Below, one piece after another: positions 10,968 through 20,297 of a stretch of DNA of 64,000 nt (position 1 is its first letter; the number at the start of each line of letters is the position of its first letter). Location of the stretch: contig NZ_BAOG01000039.1 of assembly GCF_000400365.1 (NCBI RefSeq), forward strand, positions 62,001-126,000, given 5' to 3'. Origin of the DNA: Vibrio jasicida CAIM 1864 = LMG 25398. Lineage in GTDB: Bacteria > Pseudomonadota > Gammaproteobacteria > Enterobacterales > Vibrionaceae. A model generated the notes under the pieces. It ran no database searches. It had not been told where the DNA came from and saw only the letters and a program-made list of their open reading frames with translations. The position numbers were made by a program, and so were the translations under genes.

Positions 10968-11606
10968 ATGTGGCTGATTGTCGTAGCTTGCGCGCTCATA
11001 CATATCATCAGTATCAAGACTGGCCCTAAGTGGTTATTCTTTTTGACCAAACCGCTACCCATCACAGCAATGATTGGGATGCTAATGCTGTCTCCGGCAA
11101 GCCACCTCCCCTACACCCAGTGGATCATTGGCGGTCTCTCATTGTCACTCATGGGTGACCTAATCTTAATGCACCCAAAAGACAAATTTGTTGCGGGCAT
11201 TAAACTGTTTTGTCTTGCCCAAATTAGTTACGCTTTGGGCTTCATCAATATGGCAGCATGGCACTTCACACCTTGGTTGCCATTTGCCGTATTTGGCGTA
11301 GGCGTCTGTGCCTATTTCTTCTTTAAACCCGATTTGGGGAAAGAAAAGTGGTCGGTAGCTAGCTATATCTTTGTTTTGATGACAATGCTATGGATGGCGA
11401 TGGAGTACTACGCCAGTGGAAAGACCCAATCATCGGCCTTCGCGGTTCTCGGCAGTTTCATCTTCACTATGTCCGGAGTTGTCCTTGCCTTCGAACGATT
11501 TGGCAGTACATCGGTATTTTCGCGCCAAGTGGTGATGACAACCTACTACTCTGCACAGTTTCTTATCACGATGTCTGTCTTCGCAATTGTGATCCGTTTT
11601 CTCTAA
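10968..11606 (+). CDS. YhhN/TMEM86-family membrane protein (lysoplasmalogenase-like)
   Basis: Integral membrane protein of 212 residues with about seven or eight hydrophobic helices and very short loops. The conserved family segment LSLSLMGDLILMHP (polar residues within a helix) and the second acidic/tyrosine motif MEYY are visible. The eukaryotic and some bacterial members hydrolyse the vinyl-ether bond of lysoplasmalogens; the substrate in Vibrio is unknown. It stands alone between the yqhD terminator and an ABC transporter operon. The 266 bp upstream contain the yqhD terminator and nothing else I recognise. Confidence 0.8.
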   Translation: MWLIVVACALIHIISIKTGPKWLFFLTKPLPITAMIGMLMLSPASHLPYTQWIIGGLSLSLMGDLILMHPKDKFVAGIKLFCLAQISYALGFINMAAWHFTPWLPFAVFGVGVCAYFFFKPDLGKEKWSVASYIFVLMTMLWMAMEYYASGKTQSSAFAVLGSFIFTMSGVVLAFERFGSTSVFSRQVVMTTYYSAQFLITMSVFAIVIRFL

Positions 11607-11741
11607 AACTGACTATATTGTTGATTAGTTTTATCACGAGTTATTTGCTCACCAGTTGGACAGTTTATGCTTGATTAACAGGTGCAATACGGTTAATAAC
11701 TTGTTATTGTAGAAAGAAATTTATTCTAAAAGTTGGCAGCC

Positions 11742-12476
11742 TTGAAAGAGAAAAATATCGTTGTTGAGTTCAGCGGCGTAAACAAGTGGTATGGTGAATA
11801 TCACGCCCTCAAAGACATTAATTTTTCAGTACATACCGGTGAAATCGTTGTTGTTTGCGGCCCTTCTGGCTCAGGAAAATCCACGCTAATCCGTTGCATC
11901 AACCACTTAGAATCCATCCAAGAAGGTGAGCTCAGCGTCTTCGAACACCCTGCCAATTCTAAAGCACAAAAACCGGGTAAAGTCGGCATGGTATTTCAGC
12001 ACTTTCACCTGTTTCCACATCTCACGGTGTTAGAAAACCTCACTCTTGCCCCTATCCGCACGCTAAAGCTTTCTAAGCAAGAAGCGGAAAAACGTGCAAT
12101 TCATTATCTCAAGCGCGTTAACATCGAAGAACAAGCCAACAAATACCCAATCCAACTGTCCGGTGGTCAACAGCAGCGTGTGGCTATCGCACGCTCGCTC
12201 TGTATGGAACCAGATTTACTGCTGTTTGACGAGCCGACTTCGGCGCTCGATCCTGAAATGATCAACGAAGTGTTGGACGTGATGGTGGAGTTAGCACAAA
12301 GTGGCATGACCATGATTTGTGTAACGCACGAAATGGGATTCGCCAAAAAGGTCGCCAATCGAGTGGTCTTTATGGATGAAGGTGAAATCATCGAGATGAA
12401 CTCCCCTGTGGCACTTTTTGAGACACCGCAGCACCCTCGGACGCAGGCATTCTTAAATCAGATTCTGAGTTACTAA
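11742..12476 (+). CDS. Polar amino-acid ABC transporter, ATPase
   Basis: ATP-binding subunit of an amino-acid importer. Walker [11 protein letters not shown]-loop [10 protein letters not shown], signature [15 protein letters not shown], Walker [15 protein letters not shown] and the switch His in CVTHEMGF are all intact. There is no ATG near the N-terminus: TTG at 11742 ([13 protein letters not shown]…) or TTG at 11733 are the candidates, and neither has a strong ribosome binding site, so the exact start is uncertain by three codons. First gene of a four-gene operon ATPase-permease-binding protein-permease. The 4-bp gap to the next gene implies co-translation. Confidence 0.92.
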   Translation: MKEKNIVVEFSGVNKWYGEYHALKDINFSVHTGEIVVVCGPSGSGKSTLIRCINHLESIQEGELSVFEHPANSKAQKPGKVGMVFQHFHLFPHLTVLENLTLAPIRTLKLSKQEAEKRAIHYLKRVNIEEQANKYPIQLSGGQQQRVAIARSLCMEPDLLLFDEPTSALDPEMINEVLDVMVELAQSGMTMICVTHEMGFAKKVANRVVFMDEGEIIEMNSPVALFETPQHPRTQAFLNQILSY

Positions 12477-12480
12477 ACAC

Positions 12481-13278
12481 ATGGTCTATAGAATCTTCAA
12501 ACCTGTCCTTCAAGCGTTACTACAAATCACTGTCCTTCTCATCGCTATCGCATGGGTATTAGATTCTGGTGCTCAAGCAATGGGGTATCAATGGCAGTGG
12601 GAACGTGTACCTGACTATATCGCCTTCTACGAAGATGGTGAGTGGTGGCCGGCAGAATTAATCGAAGGACTTATCGTCACGCTAAAGATTTCTGCGATTA
12701 GTCTATTCTTCACTTTAGTGATTGGATTGGTGACTGCGCTTTTAAGGCTTAGCGATTCCAAAGTTGGTAATGCGATTGGAACGACGTATGTCGAACTTAT
12801 TCGTAATACGCCGCTACTGGTACAGATTTATCTACTCTACTTCGTCTTTGGTCCTGTCATTGGTTTGGATAGATTCAGCACCGCAGTCCTCGCATTGTCT
12901 TTATTCCAAGGAGCCTATACCGCCGAGATCTTCCGTGCTGGCTTAAACAGCATTCCAAAAGGTCAGTTTGAAGCTGCGAAGACATTAGGTTTATCGCCTT
13001 TCTTCGCCTACAAAGACGTCATACTTCCGCAAGTGTTGCAACGCACCTTGCCACCTTTGACGAATGAAGTGGTTTCTCTTATTAAAAACTCTTCAATTGT
13101 CAGCGTCATGGCAATCTTTGACTTAACGACCGAAGCGAGAAACATCGTATCGGAAACGGCCATGCCGTTTGAAATCTGGTTTAGCGTAGCAGCAATCTAC
13201 CTTGCTCTTACACTATCACTTTCTGGCCTATCCGCTTGGCTAGAACACAAACTAGGAGCCAGTTGGCGCAAATTATAA
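12481..13278 (+). CDS. Polar amino-acid ABC transporter, permease 1
   Basis: Inner-membrane permease of 265 residues with about five transmembrane helices and the HisM/GlnP-type binding-protein-dependent motif near the middle (YTAEIFRAGLNSIPKGQFEAAKTLGL, the EAA loop that contacts the ATPase). It starts four bases after the ATPase stop and is followed nine bases later by the substrate-binding protein. With the second permease at 14183 it should form the heterodimeric channel of the importer. Confidence 0.92.
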   Translation: MVYRIFKPVLQALLQITVLLIAIAWVLDSGAQAMGYQWQWERVPDYIAFYEDGEWWPAELIEGLIVTLKISAISLFFTLVIGLVTALLRLSDSKVGNAIGTTYVELIRNTPLLVQIYLLYFVFGPVIGLDRFSTAVLALSLFQGAYTAEIFRAGLNSIPKGQFEAAKTLGLSPFFAYKDVILPQVLQRTLPPLTNEVVSLIKNSSIVSVMAIFDLTTEARNIVSETAMPFEIWFSVAAIYLALTLSLSGLSAWLEHKLGASWRKL

Positions 13279-13287
13279 GGAGATAAC

Positions 13288-14106
13288 ATGAAGTTATTCA
13301 AAGCGACCATTACTGCATTATTGGGGCTTGCGATTGCTTTGCCTTCGCTTGCAAAAGAAGAAGCCGCGACCCCAAATGTTGATCAAATCAAAGACCGCGG
13401 CACGCTTCGCGTTGGTATGTCGACATTTGTGCCTTGGGCAATGCGTAACAAACAAGGTGAGTTAATTGGTTTTGAAATCGATGTAGCGAAACGCCTAGCC
13501 GCAGATTCAGGCTTACAAGTTGAATTCGTACCGACAGCGTGGGACGGCATCATCCCAGCTCTTCTTGCTAAGAAGTTTGATGTAATCATTGGTGGCATGT
13601 CGATTACGCCAGAACGTTCAAAGAGCGTATTGTTCACAGAACCGTATTCTCACTCAGGCGTTCAAGTAGCAGCAAGCAAAGAGCTAGCTGCTGGCTTTAG
13701 TGAGTTTTCAGACTTTGACTCTCGCCGTATAAAAATTGCCGCTCGTCGTGGCGCGTTCACAGTGCAAGTAGCGCGTGAGACGTTCCCTAAAGCGAAGATC
13801 CTTCAGTTTGATGACGATGCTCAAGCATTCCAAGAAGTACTAAACGGCAACGCACACGCAGTCATTGCATCAAGCCCGAAACCGGAGCATGAAGCGATCA
13901 AACACGCAGATAAGCTGTTTATTCCATTTACTGAGCGCTTATCAAAAGGTAACGAAGCCTTTGCGGTTCGCCTAGGAGAAGAAGACAAAAAAGCCTTCTT
14001 TAACAAGTGGATTGAAGCTCGCACACAGGATGGTTGGTTAGATGAGCGCTACGAATACTGGTTCTCAACGCTAGATTGGCAAGACCAGGTGGCACAAGGT
14101 CAATAA
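13288..14106 (+). CDS. Polar amino-acid ABC transporter, periplasmic binding protein
   Basis: Secreted solute-binding protein of 272 residues. A signal peptide (…LLGLAIALPSLA|KEEA) is followed by a family 3 solute-binding domain beginning IKDRGTLRVGMSTFVPWAM and containing GFEIDVAKRLA and DVIIGGMSITPERSK. An AAGGAG ribosome binding site precedes the ATG. Family 3 proteins bind polar amino acids; the ligand is not determinable by eye. It lies between the two permeases of the same operon. Confidence 0.92.
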   Translation: MKLFKATITALLGLAIALPSLAKEEAATPNVDQIKDRGTLRVGMSTFVPWAMRNKQGELIGFEIDVAKRLAADSGLQVEFVPTAWDGIIPALLAKKFDVIIGGMSITPERSKSVLFTEPYSHSGVQVAASKELAAGFSEFSDFDSRRIKIAARRGAFTVQVARETFPKAKILQFDDDAQAFQEVLNGNAHAVIASSPKPEHEAIKHADKLFIPFTERLSKGNEAFAVRLGEEDKKAFFNKWIEARTQDGWLDERYEYWFSTLDWQDQVAQGQ

Positions 14107-14182
14107 CCTTAATCATCGCACGAATTAACAACACCGACTCGTACTTCGGGTCAGTTTTCTTCTCTACTATCGGAGTCAAACT

Positions 14183-15103
14183 TTGAGCGGACAAACCACC
14201 ACTCGCGTTGCACCAACCAAAGCAAAATCAGGCTTTTTCTTAAGTCGTTTTAACCTACTCGATTGGGTACTGCTTGCCATCTGCGCGTTGGCTGGGGTTT
14301 GGCTCTATCATCGTTCTACCGTTGGCGTAAACTACATCTGGCATTGGAAAGAAGCCATTGACCTCATATTCACCCCAAGAGCTGACGGCGGCTTGCCGTA
14401 TTTCTTCCAAGGCCTAATCTCAACGCTGCGCTTAAGCCTTTGGGGCATAACCTTTGCTCTCGTATTGGGCACTCTACTTGGTTTAGCTCGATTCTCAGCC
14501 TCAGCTTGGCTACGCACACCTGCCAACGCTTTTATTCAATTGGTACGAAACATTCCACCTTTGGTATTCGTATTCATCTTCTATTTTTTCATCTCGAACC
14601 AGTTAATCCCATTACTTGGGTTAGAAGATCTTCTGCGCAACTATCGCGGAGATACAAATGCACTGCAGAACTTCTTATTTGGTCCACCAAACCTATGGGA
14701 AAACTTGGCCTCTGGTGTGCTTTGTGTCGGCTTACTGTCTTCGGCTTATATTGCTGAAGTGGTTCGCGCTGGTTTGCAAAGCGTGGATAAAGGCCAGTGG
14801 GAAGCTGCAGATTCACTCGGCTTATCTCGCTGGGTCAAATACCGTTTTGTAATTGCCCCACAAGTACTCAAAGCAATTACACCTGCCCTCGCCGGACAAA
14901 CCATTTCACTGGTTAAAGACACTTCTATCGTTTCGCTGATCTCGATTCAAGAAATGACCTTTGTCGGCACAGAGATGGCCAATTCATCAGGCTACATTTT
15001 CGAAATTTGGTTAATCGTCGGCTTCGTTTACTTTCTGATTTGTTTCGGTCTATCAATGATTTTTAGATACATAGAGAAAAAATCGGAATCTATTTCAAAT
15101 TAA
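14183..15103 (+). CDS. Polar amino-acid ABC transporter, permease 2
   Basis: Second permease subunit, 306 residues, with an N-terminal cytoplasmic extension before the first helix (about residues 30-45). The EAA loop YIAEVVRAGLQSVDKGQWEAADSLGL is clear. The start is a TTG with CGGAG at the right spacing; there is no usable ATG nearby. A 76-bp gap separates it from the binding-protein gene, the only notable spacing inside the operon. Confidence 0.9.
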   Translation: MSGQTTTRVAPTKAKSGFFLSRFNLLDWVLLAICALAGVWLYHRSTVGVNYIWHWKEAIDLIFTPRADGGLPYFFQGLISTLRLSLWGITFALVLGTLLGLARFSASAWLRTPANAFIQLVRNIPPLVFVFIFYFFISNQLIPLLGLEDLLRNYRGDTNALQNFLFGPPNLWENLASGVLCVGLLSSAYIAEVVRAGLQSVDKGQWEAADSLGLSRWVKYRFVIAPQVLKAITPALAGQTISLVKDTSIVSLISIQEMTFVGTEMANSSGYIFEIWLIVGFVYFLICFGLSMIFRYIEKKSESISN

Positions 15104-15196
15104 CTTAAAAGCCCTCATATTTAAGACTTTGTAAGCCTTCAAATCGGAACTCCATCCTGTTACAGTCATTGCCATGCTAGTTTTTTGGCGTTTTTC

Positions 15197-16015
15197 ATGG
15201 AGTTAAAGCAGCAGTCCGACTACGAGCAGTACATAAGACAGGACAGTCTTGGTGAATACTATGTCGTGCTCAACCAATATACGTTTTACAGTGTTTATCA
15301 ACCTATCTTCGATAAGCATAGAAACATAATCGGTATGGAAGCCCTACTCCGCATTCGTGGTGTAGACGGCACTAACATTCGGCCAGACCTGTTCTTTGCT
15401 GATGCAAGTATTAATACCTACTTTCGTCTATGTATCGAGTTTTTATCTCGTGCTATTCATATTCGTAACTTTGCCAAGCACTTCGCAGGTTCAACAATTA
15501 AGTTATTTCTTAATGTCATGCCTCAAACGCTGCTTACCCTAACTAAAGATATGGGTTTCAAAGATAACGGCCTTCTCTACAAACGCTTAGAGGAGCTTGG
15601 AATGCACCCCTCTGACGTCGTATTTGAAGTAGTTGAAGAATCTTGTGGTGACACTGAGCTTTTGATAGAAGCCGTCCAATTGATGAGGACGAATGGCTTC
15701 TTGTTCGCTATTGACGACTTTGGCTCTCACCATTCAAACATGTCTCGCGTTAAACATCTTTGCCCCGACATCATCAAGATAGACCGTTCTTACCTTCTCG
15801 ATTATTGTTCAGGTGATACGCTGGCGATTGCAAACGCAGTAGAACTGGCTGAAGAGATGAATGCGAAAGTCGTGATAGAAGGTGTAGAGGAAAACATTCA
15901 GCTTTCCGCCATGCAACGATTAGACTTAGATTATTACCAAGGTTTTTACCTCGGCAAGCCTAACGCAATCCACCATTGGACGAATCAGGTTAATAGTAAT
16001 AAGCTTCTGCATTGA
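15197..16015 (+). CDS. Stand-alone EAL-domain c-di-GMP phosphodiesterase
   Basis: Predicted cytosolic cyclic-di-GMP phosphodiesterase of 272 residues consisting only of an EAL domain, with no sensor, GGDEF or membrane segment. The catalytic set appears complete: MEALLR (EAL motif), the Asn of FLNVMP, FEVVEES, IDDFGSHHSN (the DDFG loop), DIIKIDRS, VIEGVEE and YYQGFYLG. Loop 6 after DDFG reads SHHSN instead of the usual TGYSS. An upstream in-frame TTG (15185) is possible; the ATG is preferred. It follows the ABC importer operon by about 90 bp and may be transcribed independently. Activity is inferred from the residues. Confidence 0.87.
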   Translation: MELKQQSDYEQYIRQDSLGEYYVVLNQYTFYSVYQPIFDKHRNIIGMEALLRIRGVDGTNIRPDLFFADASINTYFRLCIEFLSRAIHIRNFAKHFAGSTIKLFLNVMPQTLLTLTKDMGFKDNGLLYKRLEELGMHPSDVVFEVVEESCGDTELLIEAVQLMRTNGFLFAIDDFGSHHSNMSRVKHLCPDIIKIDRSYLLDYCSGDTLAIANAVELAEEMNAKVVIEGVEENIQLSAMQRLDLDYYQGFYLGKPNAIHHWTNQVNSNKLLH

Positions 16016-16049
16016 GCTCATACGAGCATCCTCGCCCACTCTACAAATA

Positions 16050-16087
16050 AAAAGCGCCGACTTAGTCACACTAAGTCGGCGCTTTTT
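16050..16087. terminator. Bidirectional terminator EAL gene / S4 gene
   Basis: AAAAAGCGCCGACTTAGT-CAC and its exact complement form an 18-bp stem between convergent genes, with A and T runs at the two ends. Confidence 0.92.
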
Positions 16088-16122
16088 AGTTATTCGAATC
16101 TATCGAATCAAACCAACATCAA

Positions 16123-16662
16123 TTAAAAGAAGTCGATTGAGTTACGGCCGCTGTTCGGATCGCGAGTCGCTTTAGGCTTATCTTCTTTTTTGCCTTTCTT
16201 AGCCGATTGAGATAAGGCTTCTTTCTGTGCTTTACGCTCTTTGTGCGCGGCTTTACGGCCTGTTGATTTAGGCCCTTTAACGTTCGCTTTGTCGTTCTTT
16301 TTCGAACGAGACTTTTCTTTGCGAGCCGCTTGTGCTTCTTTCTTCGCCTTTTTCTCTGCTTTTTCTTCAGCAGATTCAGGTTCAGTTACTGGCGCGTCAC
16401 AGACAACAACATAATATTCTTGGTTGAACTCGAAAAAATCACCATCGTACATTTTGCGACGCTTGCGCGTTTCTAATTCACCATTTACCGCAACGTAACC
16501 TTCTTCGATGATGTGTTTTGCTTCACCACCGCCACTCACCAAGTTTGCGATTTTAAAAAGCTTATACAGTTCAATTGGGTGCGCGTCGACGTCGATGCCA
16601 ATCGCTTCGATTTCAATTTCTTCGCCTTCTAAATACTCTTCGTTTTCGTAATCTTGGGTCAT
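16123..16662 (-). CDS. S4-domain RNA-binding protein with lysine-rich tail
   Basis: 179 residues: an acidic N-terminus, a YbcJ-type S4 RNA-binding domain (about 28-90, with YKLFKIANLVSGGGEAKHIIEEGYVAVNGE as its core), and a tail of about 85 residues made mostly of Lys, Ala, Glu, Arg and Ser. The S4 fold binds structured RNA, often rRNA, and the basic tail would add non-specific affinity. The exact RNA target is unknown. It is convergent with the EAL gene and divergent from the EEP gene. Confidence 0.8.
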   Translation of the reverse strand: MTQDYENEEYLEGEEIEIEAIGIDVDAHPIELYKLFKIANLVSGGGEAKHIIEEGYVAVNGELETRKRRKMYDGDFFEFNQEYYVVVCDAPVTEPESAEEKAEKKAKKEAQAARKEKSRSKKNDKANVKGPKSTGRKAAHKERKAQKEALSQSAKKGKKEDKPKATRDPNSGRNSIDFF

Positions 16663-16788
16663 GTTCGGTACTCATTAATCTTGATGAACGGAGTTTAAAC
16701 GGAATGCGTACAAATAGAAACGTGATCTTCACTCATCTCTGCTATTTGGGTATATACTCACCCAATAACTCCTTGAACGAGCGTCATT

Positions 16789-17742
16789 TTGTCTAAAACG
16801 AGCCAAATCACCTTCGCAACCGCGAATCTATTTAACTTTATCGCCCCACCCAATGCCTATTATGATTTCGAGAACATCTACTCGACAGAACAATGGCAAG
16901 ACAAGCTCGCTTGGACAAAATCACAAATCGAACAGCTCAATCCTGACATCATCGGCTTGCAAGAAGTGTTCAGCATTGAAGAAACCAAAAACTTCTTTGC
17001 TGAGATCGGTTACGAACACTTTGCCTGTGTCGATACGCCACATGTCGAAGGCGATTATATCTACTCGCGTCCTGTTGTCGCCGTCGCTTCGCGTTTTCCG
17101 ATTGAACATTATGAAGCAGTTACGTTCGACAAAGAAACACTCGCTGCCTTTGGCGACCTCACCGCGCCCCCTTTCAGTCGAAAACCGGTTAGAGCGAGCA
17201 TTGTGCATCCCGTTATCGGCCACATTACGGTTTATGTGACGCATTTAAAATCTCAACGCCCTGCGGACACAGAAGCCCCCGAACAGGCAAGCAGACCAAT
17301 AGCCCGTTGGCTCTCAACTCAACAACGTGGCTGGGAAGCGGCAATGTTGCGTGATGCCATGCAAAAGCACTATGCGAGTAGCCCGATGCCAACGGTATTA
17401 ATGGGCGACATGAACCAACCCATCACTGATGCCAGTGTGAACAAGGCGTTGGTTGAACAATATGGTGACAGCGTCACTGATTTGCGACTCAATGACGGAT
17501 GGGAATTGCAAGTAACGCCCTCATTGGAGTCACGACCAGCAACGCATTATCACTTTGCGAAAGGAAACGTGTTGGATTACATACTGTTGTCGCAAGAGTT
17601 CGATTCTCATGAAGATGTATCAATCGCGGAAGTCACGAGCTACCAAGTGCACGATGCGCACCTAATCAATCCGTCTTTTGAGAGAGATAAAAACGCCAGC
17701 GACCACGCATTTGTGGCGCTGACGGTAGAAATTAAGCTTTAG
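16789..17742 (+). CDS. Endonuclease/exonuclease/phosphatase (EEP) family hydrolase
   Basis: Cytosolic phosphodiester or phosphomonoester hydrolase of the DNase I-like EEP fold, 317 residues. The metal-binding and catalytic motifs are visible: LQEVF near residue 60, VYVTHLKSQR in the middle, LMGDMNQP, and the C-terminal ASDHAFVAL. No signal peptide is seen, so an intracellular nucleic-acid, phosphoinositide or lipid substrate cannot be decided. The start is TTG (16789); no ATG is available near the conserved N-terminus. Its last 11 bases overlap the end of fruR on the other strand. Confidence 0.85.
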   Translation: MSKTSQITFATANLFNFIAPPNAYYDFENIYSTEQWQDKLAWTKSQIEQLNPDIIGLQEVFSIEETKNFFAEIGYEHFACVDTPHVEGDYIYSRPVVAVASRFPIEHYEAVTFDKETLAAFGDLTAPPFSRKPVRASIVHPVIGHITVYVTHLKSQRPADTEAPEQASRPIARWLSTQQRGWEAAMLRDAMQKHYASSPMPTVLMGDMNQPITDASVNKALVEQYGDSVTDLRLNDGWELQVTPSLESRPATHYHFAKGNVLDYILLSQEFDSHEDVSIAEVTSYQVHDAHLINPSFERDKNASDHAFVALTVEIKL

Positions 17743-18727
17743 CGTCGGTGTGGCGCTTTACAATCTTACGCGGAATCAACTCCACTCCTGCTTTATAGCG
17801 CTTAGCTGAAGCATTAAGCGCCAACTCCATTGCGCTGTCGGCGATCAGCTCAAACTGCTGTGGGAGCGAGTTGATTTTGATTGGAAGAAAATCGAGCAAA
17901 CGGTTATCACCAAAGGTGGCCAAACGTACTTTGCCCATCAACTCTGGCTTTTCCAACATCACATCCAACACGCCTTCTAATAAGGTGTAAGACATGGTCA
18001 CCATAGCATCTGGCAGCTTGCCCTTTTCGATCCACCCTTCTAACACCTTCTTGCCTTCTTCACGAGAGAAGTGCTGACCATAACCTACTAATGCCTCGTT
18101 ACCTTTTTGCTGGCATGCAGAACGGAAACCCAGTTCACGCTCTTTAGAGACTTGCAGTTCTTCTAATGCGCCAATCAGGCCGATGGACTCAATCTCAGGC
18201 GACAATACTGATTCTGTAAGCTCAAACGCCGCATCAAAATCTTCACTGATCACACAACAAAAGTGTTCATCATCCATAGGACGGTCAAGTGCGATAACGG
18301 GCGTACCGGAGTTTTGTAGTTTGAGATAATACTCGCTCGCTGCTGGCATACTGCTCGCGACGAATAGCGCATCAATACGACGACTCACGAGCGCCTCCGC
18401 AACCTTTTGCTCCGTTTGCGGATCATCATCAGAACAGCCGATCAAAATTTGGTAGCCCGCTTTACGCGAGTTCTGTTCAATCAGTTTTGCTAAACGCGCG
18501 TAACTGGTGTTCTCTAAATCTGGAATGATCAAACCGAACGAACGGGAGTTGCCCGCTCTTAAAGAAGATGCGGCGTGATCCGGTTTGTAATTGTACTGCT
18601 CAACCACCGCCATGACTTTCTTTTGAGTCTTTTCGCTGATGCGGTATTTCTGCGCTTTTCCGTTAATCACATAGCTTGCCGTGGTCTTCGAAACCCCAGC
18701 TAATTTTGCTATTTCATCCAGTGTCAT
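17732..18727 (-). CDS. fruR: LacI-family fructose regulator
   Basis: Transcription factor of 331 residues, similar in length to E. coli Cra (334). An N-terminal helix-turn-helix (LDEIAKLAGVSKTTASYVINGKAQKYRIS) is followed by a periplasmic-binding-protein-like effector domain. The N-terminal segment and its location divergent from fruBKA identify it as the fructose regulator. In V. cholerae the orthologue has been reported to activate the fru promoter with fructose-1-phosphate bound, rather than acting as a simple repressor. Three near-identical palindromes in the intergenic region fit autoregulation and control of fruB. Confidence 0.92.
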   Translation of the reverse strand: MTLDEIAKLAGVSKTTASYVINGKAQKYRISEKTQKKVMAVVEQYNYKPDHAASSLRAGNSRSFGLIIPDLENTSYARLAKLIEQNSRKAGYQILIGCSDDDPQTEQKVAEALVSRRIDALFVASSMPAASEYYLKLQNSGTPVIALDRPMDDEHFCCVISEDFDAAFELTESVLSPEIESIGLIGALEELQVSKERELGFRSACQQKGNEALVGYGQHFSREEGKKVLEGWIEKGKLPDAMVTMSYTLLEGVLDVMLEKPELMGKVRLATFGDNRLLDFLPIKINSLPQQFELIADSAMELALNASAKRYKAGVELIPRKIVKRHTDAKA

Positions 18728-18797
18728 ATTCTAAGCCCTGTTCTGTGCGCGGGATCATATTAATACATCAACGATCCTTCGATAAGTTGAATTATAT

Positions 18798-18813
18798 GCT
18801 GAACCGATTCAGT
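18798..18813. promoter_or_regulatory. FruR box 1
   Basis: GCTGAACCGATTCAGT matches the TGAATCGATTCA-type palindrome expected for LacI-family FruR. It lies about 70 bp upstream of the fruR start and is 22 bp (two helical turns) from box 2, so two dimers could bind the same face. Confidence 0.75.
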
Positions 18814-18819
18814 ATAAAA

Positions 18820-18835
18820 GCTGAAAGGATTCAGC
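18820..18835. promoter_or_regulatory. FruR box 2
   Basis: GCTGAAAGGATTCAGC has the same outer GCTGAA…TTCAGC arms as box 1, with a more divergent centre. It is closer to the fruR side of the 425-bp intergenic region. Confidence 0.72.
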
Positions 18836-18976
18836 AAAACTCAAAAATTGACGAGAGTCACCAAAATCACGCAATACAGGCTCCCTTTGCTAGGCTTTAA
18901 AAGCATAAAGCCATGAGTGGTTAAGTTTCGATTTTAGAAACAGTTTCGCTGAGTGTTTTAAAAAATTTGACCAAAA

Positions 18977-18992
18977 GCTGAATCGATTCAGT
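18977..18992. promoter_or_regulatory. FruR box 3, fruB side
   Basis: GCTGAATCGATTCAGT contains a perfect 12-bp palindrome, the best of the three. It lies about 160 bp upstream of the fruB ATG, consistent with activation from upstream of the fruB promoter. The remaining 160 bp before fruB would be a long leader, in which I see no obvious attenuator. Confidence 0.8.
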
Positions 18993-19152
18993 TTCTTTTG
19001 TTCAGTAAATTGTTGTTAAGCAAAACCGTCTCACATAGAGAAATGACGAACAAAGACACGTTCAGCAACCATAGATAAACGGCGTTACGCAAACAAAGTA
19101 CTGCGTAGCCAAGATGAATTAGAAATAGATACCTTAAGGCTGGAGAAGCACC

Positions 19153-20286
19153 ATGCTTAAGCTAAGTAAGAACGACATTACCCTATCTCAATCCGCTACA
19201 GATAAGTTTGAAGCGATCAAAAGCATCGCGAAAAGCCTGACAGACAAAGGTCTGGTTGAACAAGGCTATGTAGAAGGCATGCTAAACCGTGAAAACCAGA
19301 ACTCTACGTTTCTAGGTAACGGTATCGCGATTCCACACGGCACGACTGACACGCGCTCAATGGTGAAAACCACCGGCGTTGCTGTTCACCACTTCCCAGA
19401 AGGCGTTGAATGGGGTGATGGCAACACAGTTTACGTTGCTATTGGTATTGCTGCGAAATCAGACGAGCACTTAGGCATTCTTAAGCAGCTAACAAAGGTA
19501 CTGGGTGCGGATGGCGTTGAAGAGCGTCTGCGTGATGCGAAAAACGAAGACGACATTATTGCCCTGCTTCATGGCGACGTTCAGCTAGAGGCGGATTTCG
19601 ATGCTTCTCTCATTCAACTGCTATTCCCAGCAAGCGACATGATTCAAATGAGCGCGGTTGCTGGCGGCCTACTTAAAAACACAGGTTGTGCAGGTACAGA
19701 GTTCGTTGCAGACCTAGTAACAAAAACACCAACGCACCTTGGTCAAGGTCTATGGCTAGTAGGTAGTGATAAGCAAGTAACTCGCACTGGTGTTTCTTTT
19801 GTATCAACAGCAAATGATTGTGAATTCGAAGGTGAGAAAGTGCGTGCTCTAGTTGCATTTGCAGCTTGCAACAACGCTCACCAATCTATCCTAAGCACGA
19901 TTTCAAAGCTTGTGTTTAACAACGAACACAGCAAATTACTTGATGCTTCTGCTGAACAGATCCTTGCACTGTTCAAAGGCGAAGAAATGGCAACAGAAGC
20001 GGCTGAAGATGGCAACACGGCAATCTTTAAGATCAAAAACGCCCACGGCCTACACGCTCGTCCTGGCGCAATGCTAGTTGCTGAAGCGAAGAAGTTCGAA
20101 TCTACCATTCGTGTGGCAAACCTAGATGGCGACGGCAAAGCAGTGAACGCGAAGAGCCTAATGAAAGTTATCGCGCTGGGTGTGAAACACGGTCACCAGC
20201 TTCAATTCTCTGCTGAAGGTCCAGATGCTGCACAAGCACTTGAGTCAATCGGCAAAGCAATCGCATCTGGTCTTGGCGAAGGTTAA
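19153..20286 (+). CDS. fruB: Fructose PTS EIIA-HPr fusion protein
   Basis: Cytosolic phosphocarrier of 377 residues that passes phosphate from EI to FruA. The N-terminal EIIA-Fru domain carries the active-site His62 in AIPHGT. A middle domain of unknown function (about 155-275) is followed by a C-terminal HPr-like domain with active His301 in HGLHARPGA. Length and both histidine positions agree with E. coli FruB. A GGCTGGAG ribosome binding site precedes the ATG. First gene of fruBKA, with an 11-bp gap to fruK. Confidence 0.97.
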   Translation: MLKLSKNDITLSQSATDKFEAIKSIAKSLTDKGLVEQGYVEGMLNRENQNSTFLGNGIAIPHGTTDTRSMVKTTGVAVHHFPEGVEWGDGNTVYVAIGIAAKSDEHLGILKQLTKVLGADGVEERLRDAKNEDDIIALLHGDVQLEADFDASLIQLLFPASDMIQMSAVAGGLLKNTGCAGTEFVADLVTKTPTHLGQGLWLVGSDKQVTRTGVSFVSTANDCEFEGEKVRALVAFAACNNAHQSILSTISKLVFNNEHSKLLDASAEQILALFKGEEMATEAAEDGNTAIFKIKNAHGLHARPGAMLVAEAKKFESTIRVANLDGDGKAVNAKSLMKVIALGVKHGHQLQFSAEGPDAAQALESIGKAIASGLGEG

Positions 20287-20297
20287 GGGGCGAGAGA

